This document shows, in pieces, positions 25,655 through 33,592 of a stretch of DNA of 34,433 nt. This DNA is from JAVBLG01 sp031553655 (GTDB lineage Bacteria; Desulfobacterota; Desulfovibrionia; Desulfovibrionales; Desulfovibrionaceae): the NCBI GenBank assembly GCA_031553655.1, contig JAVBLG010000073.1, positions 1-34,433 on the forward strand. Reading direction: 5' to 3'. Each line of letters begins with the position of its first letter. The first letter of the stretch is position 1. A program made the position numbers and the translations under genes. The notes under the pieces are model-generated. The model saw nothing but the letters and a program-made list of their open reading frames with translations. It had not been told where the DNA came from and ran no database searches.

Positions 25655-26670
25655 ATTCCAAATTTTCCATTGATCGCCGCAAATTTCTGCAAATGTCCTG
25701 CGGGGCGGCGGCCGCGCTTTCAGTTTTTGGCGGTCCCATGGGCACTGCCCTGAGCTTTGCGGCCGGAAATTGGCAAACAGTGCGGCAAACGCGGCTGCTC
25801 ATGGGCACTATTGTGAGTATAACCACGGTCACGCGCGAACCCGGCGCGGCCGAGGAAGCCCTTAGTGCCGCCTTTGCCGAAATGGAACGGCTTGTTGCCA
25901 TATTCGACCGTCACAATTCAAACTCCGCCCTGGGCACGCTCAATGCTCAAGGTTCCCTGCGGGGCGCACCCGAAGAGCTGCTGCTGGTTATGGAACAATC
26001 ACGCCGCCTGTGGCAAGATACCGAAGCGGCCTTCAACCCGGCCATAGCCCCGGCCCTGGAGCTTATGGAAGCGGCCCGCCGCAAAAACAGCGGCGTGAGC
26101 GGCCCGATCCTGCAAGAAGCCCTGAGCTTGGCCGATTTTGCTTCCGTACGCACGGCAGACGGTAACATCAACCTGCAACGCCAGGGCATGAGTTTGACCC
26201 TGGACGGCATTGCCAAAGGCTATATAGCCGATGCCGCCTCTCTGATTTTGAGCCGTCACGGGCAAACCAACCATCTGATTGACGCCGGGGGAGATTTGCG
26301 CGCGAGCGGCCTGGCCAGGCCTGATCAACAGGGAGGACGCGCGGCCCGCTGGACAGTGGGCATACAGCACCCCTTTAGCCCCGGAAAAATTCTGGAAAGC
26401 GCGGCCATTGACGGGCACGGCCTGGCAACATCGGGAAATTACGAAAACTACTTCAACAAATCACGCAGCCAGCACCACATAGTCAACCCGCACACCGGGC
26501 AGAGCCCGGATATTGCGAGTGTAACCGTGCGCGCGCCAAGCGCCGCCCAGGCCGATGCCCTGGCCACGGCCCTGGCCCTTATGCCTCCGGTGAAAGCGCT
26601 TGAATATGTGCGAGGCAAATCCGGCACGGCCTGTTTGGTTATTGACCGGCACGGCTCGCGCTATAGCTAA
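25651..26670 (+). CDS. apbE: FAD:protein FMN transferase (ApbE)
   Basis: A 339-residue flavin transferase that cleaves FAD and attaches FMN to a threonine of SGAT motifs, here most likely in RnfG. Residues 7-33 form a Tat-type signal with RRKFLQ at 9-14, so the enzyme works in the periplasm. Family marks are RLLMGTIVSITTV, LDGIAKGYIAD, HLIDAGGDLRASG, HGLATSGNYENYF and HIVNPHTGQSPD. The start overlaps the rnfB stop (ATGA) and it ends the operon with a strong terminator, so it is translationally coupled to Rnf. Placement last in the rnf operon fits its job in maturing the complex. Confidence 0.96.
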   Translation: MNSKFSIDRRKFLQMSCGAAAALSVFGGPMGTALSFAAGNWQTVRQTRLLMGTIVSITTVTREPGAAEEALSAAFAEMERLVAIFDRHNSNSALGTLNAQGSLRGAPEELLLVMEQSRRLWQDTEAAFNPAIAPALELMEAARRKNSGVSGPILQEALSLADFASVRTADGNINLQRQGMSLTLDGIAKGYIADAASLILSRHGQTNHLIDAGGDLRASGLARPDQQGGRAARWTVGIQHPFSPGKILESAAIDGHGLATSGNYENYFNKSRSQHHIVNPHTGQSPDIASVTVRAPSAAQADALATALALMPPVKALEYVRGKSGTACLVIDRHGSRYS

Positions 26671-26692
26671 AATTGGGTTTAACTTCCAACGT

Positions 26693-26753
26693 GTATATAA
26701 AACTCAAACGGCTGCTCGTGCGTTGCGCGGTCAGCCGTTTGAGTTTTATATAC
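26693..26753. terminator. Bidirectional terminator with a perfect 22-bp stem
   Basis: The stem GTATATAAAACTCAAACGG... (26693-26714) is exactly complementary to 26732-26753, with a 17-base loop. It lies between the convergent apbE and YgiW-like genes, ending 5 bases before the latter's stop. The A/T-rich outer part gives T-tracts on both strands. Confidence 0.85.
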
Positions 26754-26758
26754 ATTTT

Positions 26759-27172
26759 CTACTTGGTAATTTTAACCACGCGCTTGGCGTCGATTTTAAC
26801 CGACATAATGTCCTTGTCCACTTCCCCGTGTATTTCCACCATATCCTGAGGGCCTACTTCCTGCCCGCCCCACTTGTCGCGGTCAATTTCCACCTCAATG
26901 GACCCGGAAGCGTCGCGCAAAAGATATTTGTCTTTGCCGACATGCTGTACCAGTTGCCCGCGTACGATCACATAGGCGTCGTCAGCCAGCTTTTTGGCCT
27001 CTTCCACGCTCTTCAGCCCAATACCGGGGCCGGTATAACCTCCACCAGTCGTTGACGGACCGGTATAGCCGCCTTGACCGGCCGCCGCCGGGGCGCCTCC
27101 GCTCGCGGCCATAACCGAAGCGGAATACATGAGGCAACAGAAAATCAAAGCAAACAATAGGTATTTTTTCAT
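26759..27172 (-). CDS. YgiW/YdeI-like periplasmic OB-fold (BOF) protein
   Basis: A 137-residue exported protein. The start at 27172 has AAGGTGG 4 bases upstream; a longer frame to 27232 is rejected because the signal peptide begins here (MKKYLLFALIFCCLMYSASVMAA). A Gly/Thr/Pro-rich linker repeats GGYTGPSTTGGGYTGPG. The OB-fold then follows: VRGQLVQHVGKDKYLLRDASGSIEVEIDRD, GPQDMVEIHGEVD and VKIDAKRVVKI. These are the hallmarks of the bacterial OB-fold family first linked to stress tolerance in enterobacteria. The ligand is unknown and there are no operon partners. Confidence 0.88.
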   Translation of the reverse strand: MKKYLLFALIFCCLMYSASVMAASGGAPAAAGQGGYTGPSTTGGGYTGPGIGLKSVEEAKKLADDAYVIVRGQLVQHVGKDKYLLRDASGSIEVEIDRDKWGGQEVGPQDMVEIHGEVDKDIMSVKIDAKRVVKITK

Positions 27173-27249
27173 TTTCCACCTTCTCGTGTTACAATGTTGT
27201 GCAACATAGCGCATAAGGCGTATCAATACCATGTTTCAATACACAGTCA

Positions 27250-27341
27250 GCTCCATCCGCCGACTGACTCTGTCTTCGGCGGATAGGAGCCGTGCGGATT
27301 ACCCCTCTCTGCCGGACGGCCCTGCCAACGCACGGGCCGTC
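27250..27341. repeat. Two tandem hairpins downstream of ald
   Basis: GCTCC-A-TCCGCCGA (27250-27263) pairs with TCGGCGGA-TA-GGAGC (27276-27290). GACGGCCC (27315-27322) pairs with GGGCCGTC (27334-27341). The second abuts the family-2 palindrome at 27342. Its right part ACGCACGGGCCGTC is repeated exactly at 29474-29487. They may end ald transcription, though T-tracts are absent. Confidence 0.55.
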
Positions 27342-27378
27342 AGAGCATTTCGCTAATTTCATTCGCAAAACGCTCTAA
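27342..27378. repeat. Short palindrome, family 2
   Basis: AGAGCATTTCGC ... GCAAAACGCTCTAA, 37 bp. The CTA at 27375-27377 is the TAG stop of ald on the minus strand. Confidence 0.65.
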
Positions 27379-28487
27379 AGAACTGATTCTACCGGCTTAT
27401 ACAGATCATTCATATTGAAAGCCTCAGCCACAGCCTCAAAGGTAATAACACCCTTATACATATTTAGCCCCATCTTCAAGGCCTGGCTTTCGCGGCAGGC
27501 ATGTTCCACGCCCTTGGCCAGCTTCAGGCCGTATTTGATGGTGGCGTTATTAAGGGCATAGGTGGAGGTACGGGCATAAGCGCCGGGCATGTTGGACACG
27601 CAATAGTGAATAATGTTGTCCACAACATAAACCGGATCGCTGTGCGTTGTGGGGCGCGAAGATTCAAAGCATCCGCCCTGGTCTATGGCCACGTCCACCA
27701 CCACCGCGCCGGATTTCATAAGTCCGAGCTGCTTTTTGGTGACCAGTTTGGGGGCCACCGCGCCGGGAATGAGCACCGCGCCAATTACAATGTCGGCCTT
27801 GCGCAGGCAATTTTCCAGATTCACCTGATCGCTAAAAAGAGGATCGACATTTCTTTCCATAATCTCGCCGAGGTATTCAAGGCGGCTCAAATTAATGTCA
27901 AGCACGGTCACATTGGCCCCAAGCCCGGAGGCCACGCGAGCGGCGTTGGTGCCCACAATGCCCGCGCCGAGCACCAGAACATCCGCCGGAGCCACACCGG
28001 TTACGCCCATGGGCAAAACCCCGCGCCCGCCATGATTTCTGGCCATGTAAAAAGCGCCCATCAGCGGGGCCATGCGCCCGGCCACTTCGCTCATGGGTTT
28101 GAGCAGAGGCAGGGCCGTGCCTTCCTGCACGGTTTCATAGGCCATAGCAACTATTTTTCTGTCCAGGCAAGCTTTGGTAACCGCTTCATCAGCTGCGAAG
28201 TGGAAATAAGTGTAAACAATCTGGCCTTCGCGCATCAGGGAATATTCGCTCGGCTGCGGCTCTTTGACTTTAACAATCATGTCGGCCGTGGCCCATATAG
28301 CATCAGCTTCAGCCACGAGCTTGGCTCCGGCGGCGGTATATTCTTCGTCATTTATGGCCGAACCCTGCCCCGCACCCTTTTCCACATAAACTTCATGACC
28401 CGCCTGCACATAGGCATGGGCGGCGTTGGGGGTTAAACCTACTCTGTTTTCATTGTTTTTTACTTCTTTGGGGCATCCGACTTTCAT
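27375..28487 (-). CDS. ald: Alanine dehydrogenase
   Basis: A 370-residue NAD-dependent enzyme interconverting alanine and pyruvate plus ammonia, in the cytoplasm. The ATG at 28487 gives the standard N-terminus MKVGCPKEVKNNENRVGLTP, with AAAGGAA 9 bases upstream; a GTG three codons earlier is too close to the site. Family marks are KVKEPQPSEY, YTYFHFAAD with the active-site His, MAYETVQ, and the Rossmann motif VLVLGAGIVGTNAARVA then VTVLDINLSRLEYL. VDVAIDQGGCFESSRPTTH is also typical. The length is normal. It is monocistronic and its stop lies within a repeat. Confidence 0.97.
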   Translation of the reverse strand: MKVGCPKEVKNNENRVGLTPNAAHAYVQAGHEVYVEKGAGQGSAINDEEYTAAGAKLVAEADAIWATADMIVKVKEPQPSEYSLMREGQIVYTYFHFAADEAVTKACLDRKIVAMAYETVQEGTALPLLKPMSEVAGRMAPLMGAFYMARNHGGRGVLPMGVTGVAPADVLVLGAGIVGTNAARVASGLGANVTVLDINLSRLEYLGEIMERNVDPLFSDQVNLENCLRKADIVIGAVLIPGAVAPKLVTKKQLGLMKSGAVVVDVAIDQGGCFESSRPTTHSDPVYVVDNIIHYCVSNMPGAYARTSTYALNNATIKYGLKLAKGVEHACRESQALKMGLNMYKGVITFEAVAEAFNMNDLYKPVESVL

Positions 28488-28641
28488 TTTGGCCACTTCC
28501 TTTATTTAATGGAAAGTATGGTAAGTATCGAAAATATATAATATTATATAATTAGCGGACTTACGGTAAAATATAGTGTATGCCACTTTTTTTCGGATTA
28601 CCAGAGAAAATCTTGACTTTGTCAGGACATAATAAAGCCGC

Positions 28642-28698
28642 TTACCCACCGATGAGCTGAATGGCCATTTTGGGCAATGAGTTGGCCTGAGCCAGCAT
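28642..28698 (-). pseudogene. Remnant of a flagellin C-terminus
   Basis: Translation of the minus strand gives MLAQANSLPKMAIQLIGG and a TAA stop, which is the conserved C-terminal helix of flagellin (MLAQAN-x-x-P-x-x-A-x-x-L). The frame upstream is AT-rich, non-flagellin sequence with a stop about 14 codons away, so only the end of the gene is left. It lies in the 260-base gap between phoU and ald. The rest of that gap (28488-28640) holds no other feature I can support. Confidence 0.65.
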
Positions 28699-28748
28699 TA
28701 ATATATACTTAAAGTATAATTTATCAAAGTTCTTTCACAAAGAGCGAA

Positions 28749-29414
28749 TTATTCCGGCAGCTTCTTATGTTTCAAACTATCCCCCTTGGCCACAAACCAG
28801 GTATGCTCGGCAATATTCACTGACCTGCGGATTATGCGGTTGAGGGAACGGCAGATCAAAATATCGCGCATGGACTCGAAAAGATCGCCGCCCGAATCCG
28901 CATCAGCCACCCGTGCCATAATTTTTTGCAGGGCCAACACCTCGGCCTGCGCGCCTTCGTCTTCATTGCGGCATATTTTCAGAGCCAATTGCCCGTTACC
29001 GTCCATAAAGGCGCGCACGGCCTCCTGATAATTATTCATGGCCATGTCCATAAGCGCTCTGATTTCTGGAATACGGGCGGGGCTGGATGCGCCGCGCGCC
29101 GCCAGTATCCGCTCGGACATACTGGTCGCCTCGTCGCCTATGCGTTCCAAATCAATAACCATGCGCAGGGCGCTGACCACAAAGCGCAAATCTCTGGCCA
29201 CGGGCTGATTGCGGGCTAGAATGGCCAGGGCCATGGCGTCAATTTCATTTTCCAGGGTGTCTATTTGCCCGTCATTGTCAATTACGGTTTCGGCCAGAGC
29301 ATGGTCGCCGCTGCGCATCGCGGCAAAGCTGTTTTCAACAGCCTGCCGGACCATACCACACATCACCAGCAGCTTCGTGCGCAACTCATCGAGCATTTGT
29401 TCTGATTCCAACAT
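28749..29414 (-). CDS. phoU: Phosphate signalling protein PhoU
   Basis: A 221-residue cytoplasmic protein that links the PstSCAB transporter to the PhoR kinase and holds Pho signalling off when phosphate is plentiful. It is all helical with two PhoU repeats. The first contains DNDGQIDTLENEIDAMALAIL and ARDLRFVVSALRMVIDLERIGDEATSMSE; the second ICRNEDEGAQ and RSLNRIIRRSVNIAEHTWFV. Acidic metal-binding words (E/D-x-x-x-D) are in both. AGGA stands 6 bases before the ATG. It follows pstB on the same strand, but a 262-base gap with two palindromes lies between them. Confidence 0.95.
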   Translation of the reverse strand: MLESEQMLDELRTKLLVMCGMVRQAVENSFAAMRSGDHALAETVIDNDGQIDTLENEIDAMALAILARNQPVARDLRFVVSALRMVIDLERIGDEATSMSERILAARGASSPARIPEIRALMDMAMNNYQEAVRAFMDGNGQLALKICRNEDEGAQAEVLALQKIMARVADADSGGDLFESMRDILICRSLNRIIRRSVNIAEHTWFVAKGDSLKHKKLPE

Positions 29415-29471
29415 AATTTATCCTATCCCCCCAAAGGGTCTTTCAAGAGTGCCTGTATGACTAATTCTTAT

Positions 29472-29528
29472 CCACGCACGGGCCGTCGCGGTTAAAGCAG
29501 TTTACTCACTGCGTTCGCAAAATGCCCT
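29472..29528. repeat. Family-2 palindrome with hairpin remnant
   Basis: Contains ACGCACGGGCCGTC (29474-29487), identical to 27328-27341, then AAGCAGTTTACTCACTGCG and TTCGCAAAATGCCCT. The order matches the hairpin plus family-2 block downstream of ald, but more diverged. It directly abuts the family-1 element at 29530. Confidence 0.55.
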
Positions 29529-29529
29529 G

Positions 29530-29677
29530 GGGGCTGTCTCCAAATAGCGGATTTTGATTCAAGGGCAAGGAAAGCGGGCTTTTTTGCGGAGCGAGTGTAC
29601 TTTTATGGTACTCGACCGGAGCAAAAAAGCCCGATTGACGCAGCCATTGTACAAAATACGCATTTGGAGACAGCCCC
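29530..29677. repeat. Long palindromic element, family 1, copy B
   Basis: 148 bp. GGGGCTGTCTCCAAATAGCG (29530-29549) pairs with CGCATTTGGAGACAGCCCC (29659-29677), with one gap. Inside, CGGGCTTTTTTGC pairs with GCAAAAAAGCCCG. The core GAGTGTAC-N7-GGTACTCGA is that of copies A and C. The last base is also the first base of the pstB stop codon (on the plus-strand numbering). Confidence 0.8.
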
Positions 29678-30435
29678 TAACCGAATCGTCCGGTAATATA
29701 ATCCTCAGTCTGCTTCAAAGCCGGATTGGTAAAGATCATTCCGGTGTCGCCAAACTCAATCAACCGCCCCATGTAGAAAAAGGCGGTAAAATCCGAAACG
29801 CGAGCCGCCTGCTGCATGTTGTGGGTTACAATTATGATGGTGAGCTGCTTTTTCAGCTCGTGAACGCTTTCTTCAATTTTTTGGGTTGCTATAGGGTCGA
29901 GAGCGCTGGCGGGCTCGTCCATAAGCAGCACCTCGGGCTCCACCGCCAAAGCCCTGGCTATGCACAGGCGCTGCTGCTGCCCGCCGGAAAGGCCCAGGGC
30001 GGAATGGTGCAGGCGATCTTTCACTTCCTCAAAAATGGCGGCGCGCACCAGGGCATTGCGCACCCGATCGGCCAATTCTCCGCCGTTTTTTATGCCGCCC
30101 ACGCGCAGGCCATAGGCCACATTGTCGAAAATACTCATAGGAAAGGGGTTGGGTTTTTGAAAAACCATGCCCACCTTGCGCCGCAGGGTCACCACGTCGG
30201 TGCTTGCCGCATTTATGTCCATGCCGTCAAACAAAATATCGCCTTCCACCCTGGCCCCGGCAATCAGATCGTTCATGCGGTTGAGGCAGCGTAAAAAAGT
30301 GCTCTTGCCACAGCCTGAAGGCCCAATCAGGGCCGTAACCCGGTTTTGCGGAAAATTCATGCTGATGTCGTACAGCGCCTGGCTTTGGCTGTAGTAAAAA
30401 TCAACGCCAGACGCTTCAATCTTGTTCACATCCAT
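29677..30435 (-). CDS. pstB: Phosphate ABC transporter ATP-binding protein PstB
   Basis: A 252-residue ATPase of the PstSCAB high-affinity phosphate importer, on the cytoplasmic face. Walker A is GPSGCGKST (38-46), the signature LSGGQQQR (148-155), Walker B VLLMDEP (168-174), and the H-loop IIVTHNMQQAARVSD. PstB-type words are RCLNRMNDLI, VGMVFQKPNPFPMSI and FYMGRLIEFG. The length is normal. It is separated from its pstC and pstA permeases, which are not in the window, and from pstS, which lies 3 kb away on the other strand. Palindromic elements lie on both sides. Confidence 0.96.
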   Translation of the reverse strand: MDVNKIEASGVDFYYSQSQALYDISMNFPQNRVTALIGPSGCGKSTFLRCLNRMNDLIAGARVEGDILFDGMDINAASTDVVTLRRKVGMVFQKPNPFPMSIFDNVAYGLRVGGIKNGGELADRVRNALVRAAIFEEVKDRLHHSALGLSGGQQQRLCIARALAVEPEVLLMDEPASALDPIATQKIEESVHELKKQLTIIIVTHNMQQAARVSDFTAFFYMGRLIEFGDTGMIFTNPALKQTEDYITGRFG

Positions 30436-30509
30436 CGCTTTTTCTCTCTATCAATCTGCATAATTACACTATTGAAAAAATATAATCCCAGGTTCGAAAG
30501 AGGCAATTT

Positions 30510-30637
30510 GCAAATAAGGAGAGCGTTGGCAAGGACAAGGAAAATTGTTTTTTTGCAAAATTAGTATACTCTTACGGTACTCGATTTGGGCAAAAAAACT
30601 GTTTGAAAAAGTCATTGCCTACGTTCTCCTTATTTGC
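30510..30637. repeat. Long palindromic element, family 1, copy C
   Basis: 128 bp. GCAAATAAGGAGAGCGT (30510-30526) pairs with ACGTTCTCCTTATTTGC (30621-30637), one G-T type mismatch. The core has GTATAC-N5-GGTACTCGA between TTTTTTTGC and GCAAAAAAAC. The right arm encodes the last two codons and the stop of phoR on the minus strand. Confidence 0.8.
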
Positions 30638-32510
30638 CGGGCAATCTCACAAAAAAAGTTGTAGGAGATGACTGTGCCCAAATGCGGCCCCGGTTACGCT
30701 CCACAATATGTTTACATATGGACAGGCCCAGACCATGATTTTCGCGCTCCGCGCCCGTCTGGCGTGAGCGATGCTTTTCCACCTGATAAAAACGCTCAAA
30801 AATCCGCTCCAGGTCGTTTTCGGGAATGCCCGCCCCCTGGTCGCGCACTGTCAACAACACGGTTCCGCCCGATTCGGCCTCAGCGGAAATTTCTATTTCC
30901 CCACCTTGCGGCGAATGGCGCACAGCATTGTCCACAAGATTATTAATCACCTGGGAAAGATGATCCGCACTGATCCCCACGCCAAGATCCTGGGGCACGT
31001 TCAGGCGCAAAGTCAAATTCTTGCCGCGCATGGCGCTTTCAAACACAAGTTCCGCTTCCTGAACAGCTCCGGCCATTGAGGTTTCGGCCCCCGGAGCGGG
31101 CGCGGGGTCGTTTTCCAGACGGGAAAGAATGAGTAAATCATCCACCAGGCGGGAAAGCCGGGCGGAATTTCTCTCTATTATCTCGCCAAAACGGCGCACA
31201 TTGGCGGCATAACCCGGTTCGGAGCCTTCCAGAGCGGCCAGGGTTTCGGCATAGCCCTGAATGGCTGTGAGCGGCGTGCGCAATTCGTGGGAAACATTGG
31301 CCACAAAATCCCTGCGGGTGCGCTCCAAACGCGTGAGATCGGTCATGTCCATAAAAACCAGTACCGCGCCAAGCCCGCCGCTGCCGCCCGAAGGCGAATC
31401 TTCGGCCCGCACCGCGGACATGCGCACCGACCAGAAGCGGCCTCGATATTCCATATTCACGGTCACCCCCGGCTCGGAGGAAGAGACGACAGTCGCCCCG
31501 CCGGCAAGCAGAGCGGTAACATTTTTCTGGAGCGCGGGCACGGGAATGACCTCGGCCACAACCTTGCCCAGGCTGTCTTCCGTCTCAGGAAAAGCCTTTT
31601 GCATGGCGCGATTGCTCCGTCTTATGCGCCCGTTGCGGCCAAGCACCAGCACACCGTCGGACAGGGTGTCCAGAATGGTCTCGAGCTGCCCGCGCTGATC
31701 GCGCAGCACCGCCATTTGCTCTTCAATGGAGGCGGCCATGCCCTGAATGCCCATGGCCATAGGCATAAATTCCCGGCCAGGCACCTTGCGCACAATGCGC
31801 TTGTAATTGCCAGAAGCAATGGCCCCGATGTCTTCCAGCATTACGTCCAGTGAAGAACGCAGCCGGAAAGCCAGATAATAGGACAGGGCCAACAGTGCCA
31901 GCATTCCCACGCCCGCAACCATAAGTATCTTGTGGTAACGCTCGTAAAAATAGCGATCCAGATCGGCAAAGGGTCTGCCCAGGCGCACAACGCTGCCGTT
32001 CTGCATCAGCACGGCGGCATACACCAGCTTTACTCCCTGAGTGCCGCTGACGCGCACGGAAAAGCCCTCGCCATTGGCATTGCCTAGAGCCATGCGCACT
32101 TCGGGCCGATCCAGATGATTGTCCAGCTCCAGCTCCGAAGCAGGTGATCGTCCGTTTACGGAAGTAACGCCATTTTCCCTGGCCGGACTCGGCTGTCCAT
32201 TACCAGAATGCTCCATGCCGCCCGCCGTATACAGGCTGGAATCGAGCAGCACATCGCCGTTGCGGTTAATAATGGTCAACCTGGTGTTGCCTCTGGCCAG
32301 AGTTTTCATAATAGTTTCTTCCCAACCGTCGCGCGCATAAGTGCCCTCAAGAAAAGCGGCCAGAATCCTGGCCTCGGCCAGCGCCTGGCGTCTTGCTTCC
32401 GCGATAAGTTCGCGCTGCATGCCGCCGTGTACATACAGCAGGGGCAGCCCCATGGAGCAGAGACTTACCAAAACCAGACAATAGAATAGTTTATTGCGAA
32501 AAGTTCCCAT
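30630..32510 (-). CDS. phoR: Phosphate-regulon sensor histidine kinase PhoR
   Basis: A 626-residue membrane kinase that phosphorylates PhoB under phosphate limitation. Helices are at about 8-28 and 194-214 with a 165-residue periplasmic part between them, which is longer than in E. coli PhoR. HAMP (about 215-265) and PAS (about 275-390) domains follow. HisKA has the phosphoacceptor His408 in FVANVSHELRTPLTAIQGYAETL, and the ATPase domain has NNLVDNAVRHSPQGG and VRDQGAGIPENDLERIFERFY. AGGAG stands 6 bases before the ATG. The identification rests on its place directly after phoB and beside pstB/phoU. The last two codons lie in a palindromic arm. Confidence 0.9.
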   Translation of the reverse strand: MGTFRNKLFYCLVLVSLCSMGLPLLYVHGGMQRELIAEARRQALAEARILAAFLEGTYARDGWEETIMKTLARGNTRLTIINRNGDVLLDSSLYTAGGMEHSGNGQPSPARENGVTSVNGRSPASELELDNHLDRPEVRMALGNANGEGFSVRVSGTQGVKLVYAAVLMQNGSVVRLGRPFADLDRYFYERYHKILMVAGVGMLALLALSYYLAFRLRSSLDVMLEDIGAIASGNYKRIVRKVPGREFMPMAMGIQGMAASIEEQMAVLRDQRGQLETILDTLSDGVLVLGRNGRIRRSNRAMQKAFPETEDSLGKVVAEVIPVPALQKNVTALLAGGATVVSSSEPGVTVNMEYRGRFWSVRMSAVRAEDSPSGGSGGLGAVLVFMDMTDLTRLERTRRDFVANVSHELRTPLTAIQGYAETLAALEGSEPGYAANVRRFGEIIERNSARLSRLVDDLLILSRLENDPAPAPGAETSMAGAVQEAELVFESAMRGKNLTLRLNVPQDLGVGISADHLSQVINNLVDNAVRHSPQGGEIEISAEAESGGTVLLTVRDQGAGIPENDLERIFERFYQVEKHRSRQTGAERENHGLGLSICKHIVERNRGRIWAQSSPTTFFVRLPGK

Positions 32511-32563
32511 GTGATGCTCCTACTAACGACTGCCGCGCTACTGTAATAAAATTACCAAAATCT

Positions 32564-32585
32564 ATGCGTTCGCAAAATGCCCTAA
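32564..32585. repeat. Half of a family-2 palindrome at the phoB stop
   Basis: ATGCGTTCGCAAAATGCCCTAA. Its TAG (minus strand, from CTA at 32582-32584) is the phoB stop codon. The words GCGTTCGCAAAATGCCCT also occur at 29511-29528. Confidence 0.55.
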
Positions 32586-33298
32586 CGCCTGAAACGGTAG
32601 CCAACTCCCCTGAGGGTTTCCAGCCAGTCCGCCGCATCGCCCAGCTTGGCTCTTACGCGGCGGATGTGTGTGTCCACCGTGCGGGCATAACCGGCGAAAT
32701 GATAACCCCATACAGCATCAAGCAATTGCTCACGGCTGTGCACAACCCCGCTGTTGCGCATGAGGTGGGCCAGAAGATTGAATTCCGTGGCCGTAAATTC
32801 AACGTGTTCGCCGTTGATCCGTACCGAATGGGCCAGAGGATCAAGACTGATCGGGCCACGCACAATCTCTTTCTCTTCCTTGGCCGCGTCCCGCTCCGGC
32901 CCTTCCACACGCCGCAAAATGGCCTTAACCCGCAGCATCAGTTCGCGCACGTTAAAAGGCTTGGACACATAATCATCAACCCCCAGCTCAAGGCCCACTA
33001 TACGATCAACTTCTTCACTCCGGGCCGTGAGCATTATTATGGGAATATGTCGCGTTTTGTCCTCACGTTTCAATTCCCGGCACACTGAGAGACCGTCCAG
33101 GCCCGGCATCATCACGTCGAGCAAAATGAGGTCGGGCCGCTGCTCTGTCGCCAATGACAAACCGCTCAGGCCATCGGCGCTTTCAAGCGCTTCAAACCCT
33201 TCGCGAGACAGGTTGAAAACCAGAAGCTCGCGCACGTCATTGTCGTCTTCCACAATTAAAATTTTAGCGCCCATGCCGACTCCCAATTCTTTGTCCAT
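32582..33298 (-). CDS. phoB: Phosphate-regulon response regulator PhoB
   Basis: A 238-residue OmpR-type activator of phosphate-starvation genes. The receiver has the acidic pocket EDDND (17-21), the phosphoacceptor Asp61 in LLDVMMPGLDG, the conserved LTARSEE and SKPFNVRELMLR with the Lys. The winged-helix DNA-binding domain follows: DPLAHSVRINGEHVEFTATEFNLLAHLMRN, SREQLLDAVWGYHF and RTVDTHIRRVRAKLG. GGAGG stands 5 bases before the ATG. It lies 71 bases upstream of phoR on the same strand and is divergent from pstS, with candidate operator repeats between. Confidence 0.95.
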   Translation of the reverse strand: MDKELGVGMGAKILIVEDDNDVRELLVFNLSREGFEALESADGLSGLSLATEQRPDLILLDVMMPGLDGLSVCRELKREDKTRHIPIIMLTARSEEVDRIVGLELGVDDYVSKPFNVRELMLRVKAILRRVEGPERDAAKEEKEIVRGPISLDPLAHSVRINGEHVEFTATEFNLLAHLMRNSGVVHSREQLLDAVWGYHFAGYARTVDTHIRRVRAKLGDAADWLETLRGVGYRFRR

Positions 33299-33345
33299 AA
33301 TGTCCTCCGCCCAAGCAACAAGGGCGTTAAGGCCGCGTTACATTA

Positions 33346-33421
33346 TTGTGACAATCATAAAAGAATTGTGACCTATTCTTAAATGCTCCGCCACAATTTT
33401 GTAACAATGAAAAATTATAAC
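33346..33421. promoter_or_regulatory. Candidate Pho-box-like repeats between phoB and pstS
   Basis: TTGTGAC occurs at 33346-33352 and 33366-33372, TTGTAAC at 33399-33405 and TTATAAC at 33415-33421, all on the plus strand. PhoB boxes are direct repeats of a TGTCA/TGTAA-like word, but the spacing here (20 and 16 bases) is not the canonical 11. So these are candidates only. Confidence 0.3.
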
Positions 33422-33462
33422 TTTGTTGTGGACAGGAAAACAAACACCCCCAACCGATACAA

Positions 33463-33573
33463 ATAGCGCGGGCCGTTTCGCGTCAGGCGAGGCGGGCAAG
33501 TTTACTCTTCTGGTACTCGACCCGAGCGGAAAATGCCGCCCAACGAAGCATCACGCGAAATGGCTCGCGCTAT
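33463..33573. repeat. Long palindromic element, family 1, copy D
   Basis: 111 bp. ATAGCGCGGGCCGTTTCGCG (33463-33482) and CGCGAAATGGCTCGCGCTAT (33554-33573) pair with two mismatches. Inside, GGCGGGC pairs with GCCGCC. The core GTTTACTCTTCTGGTACTCGA and GAGCGGAAAA is the diverged family core; the long T and A tracts are shorter here. It ends 8 bases before the pstS ribosome-binding site, so it would lie in the pstS leader or promoter. Confidence 0.8.
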
Positions 33574-33592
33574 CAAACAAAGGAGAATAATG

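Noticed and set aside
27501..28436. Plus-strand frame opposite ald
   Set aside because: Shadow of alanine dehydrogenase; His/Gly-rich with no recognisable domain.
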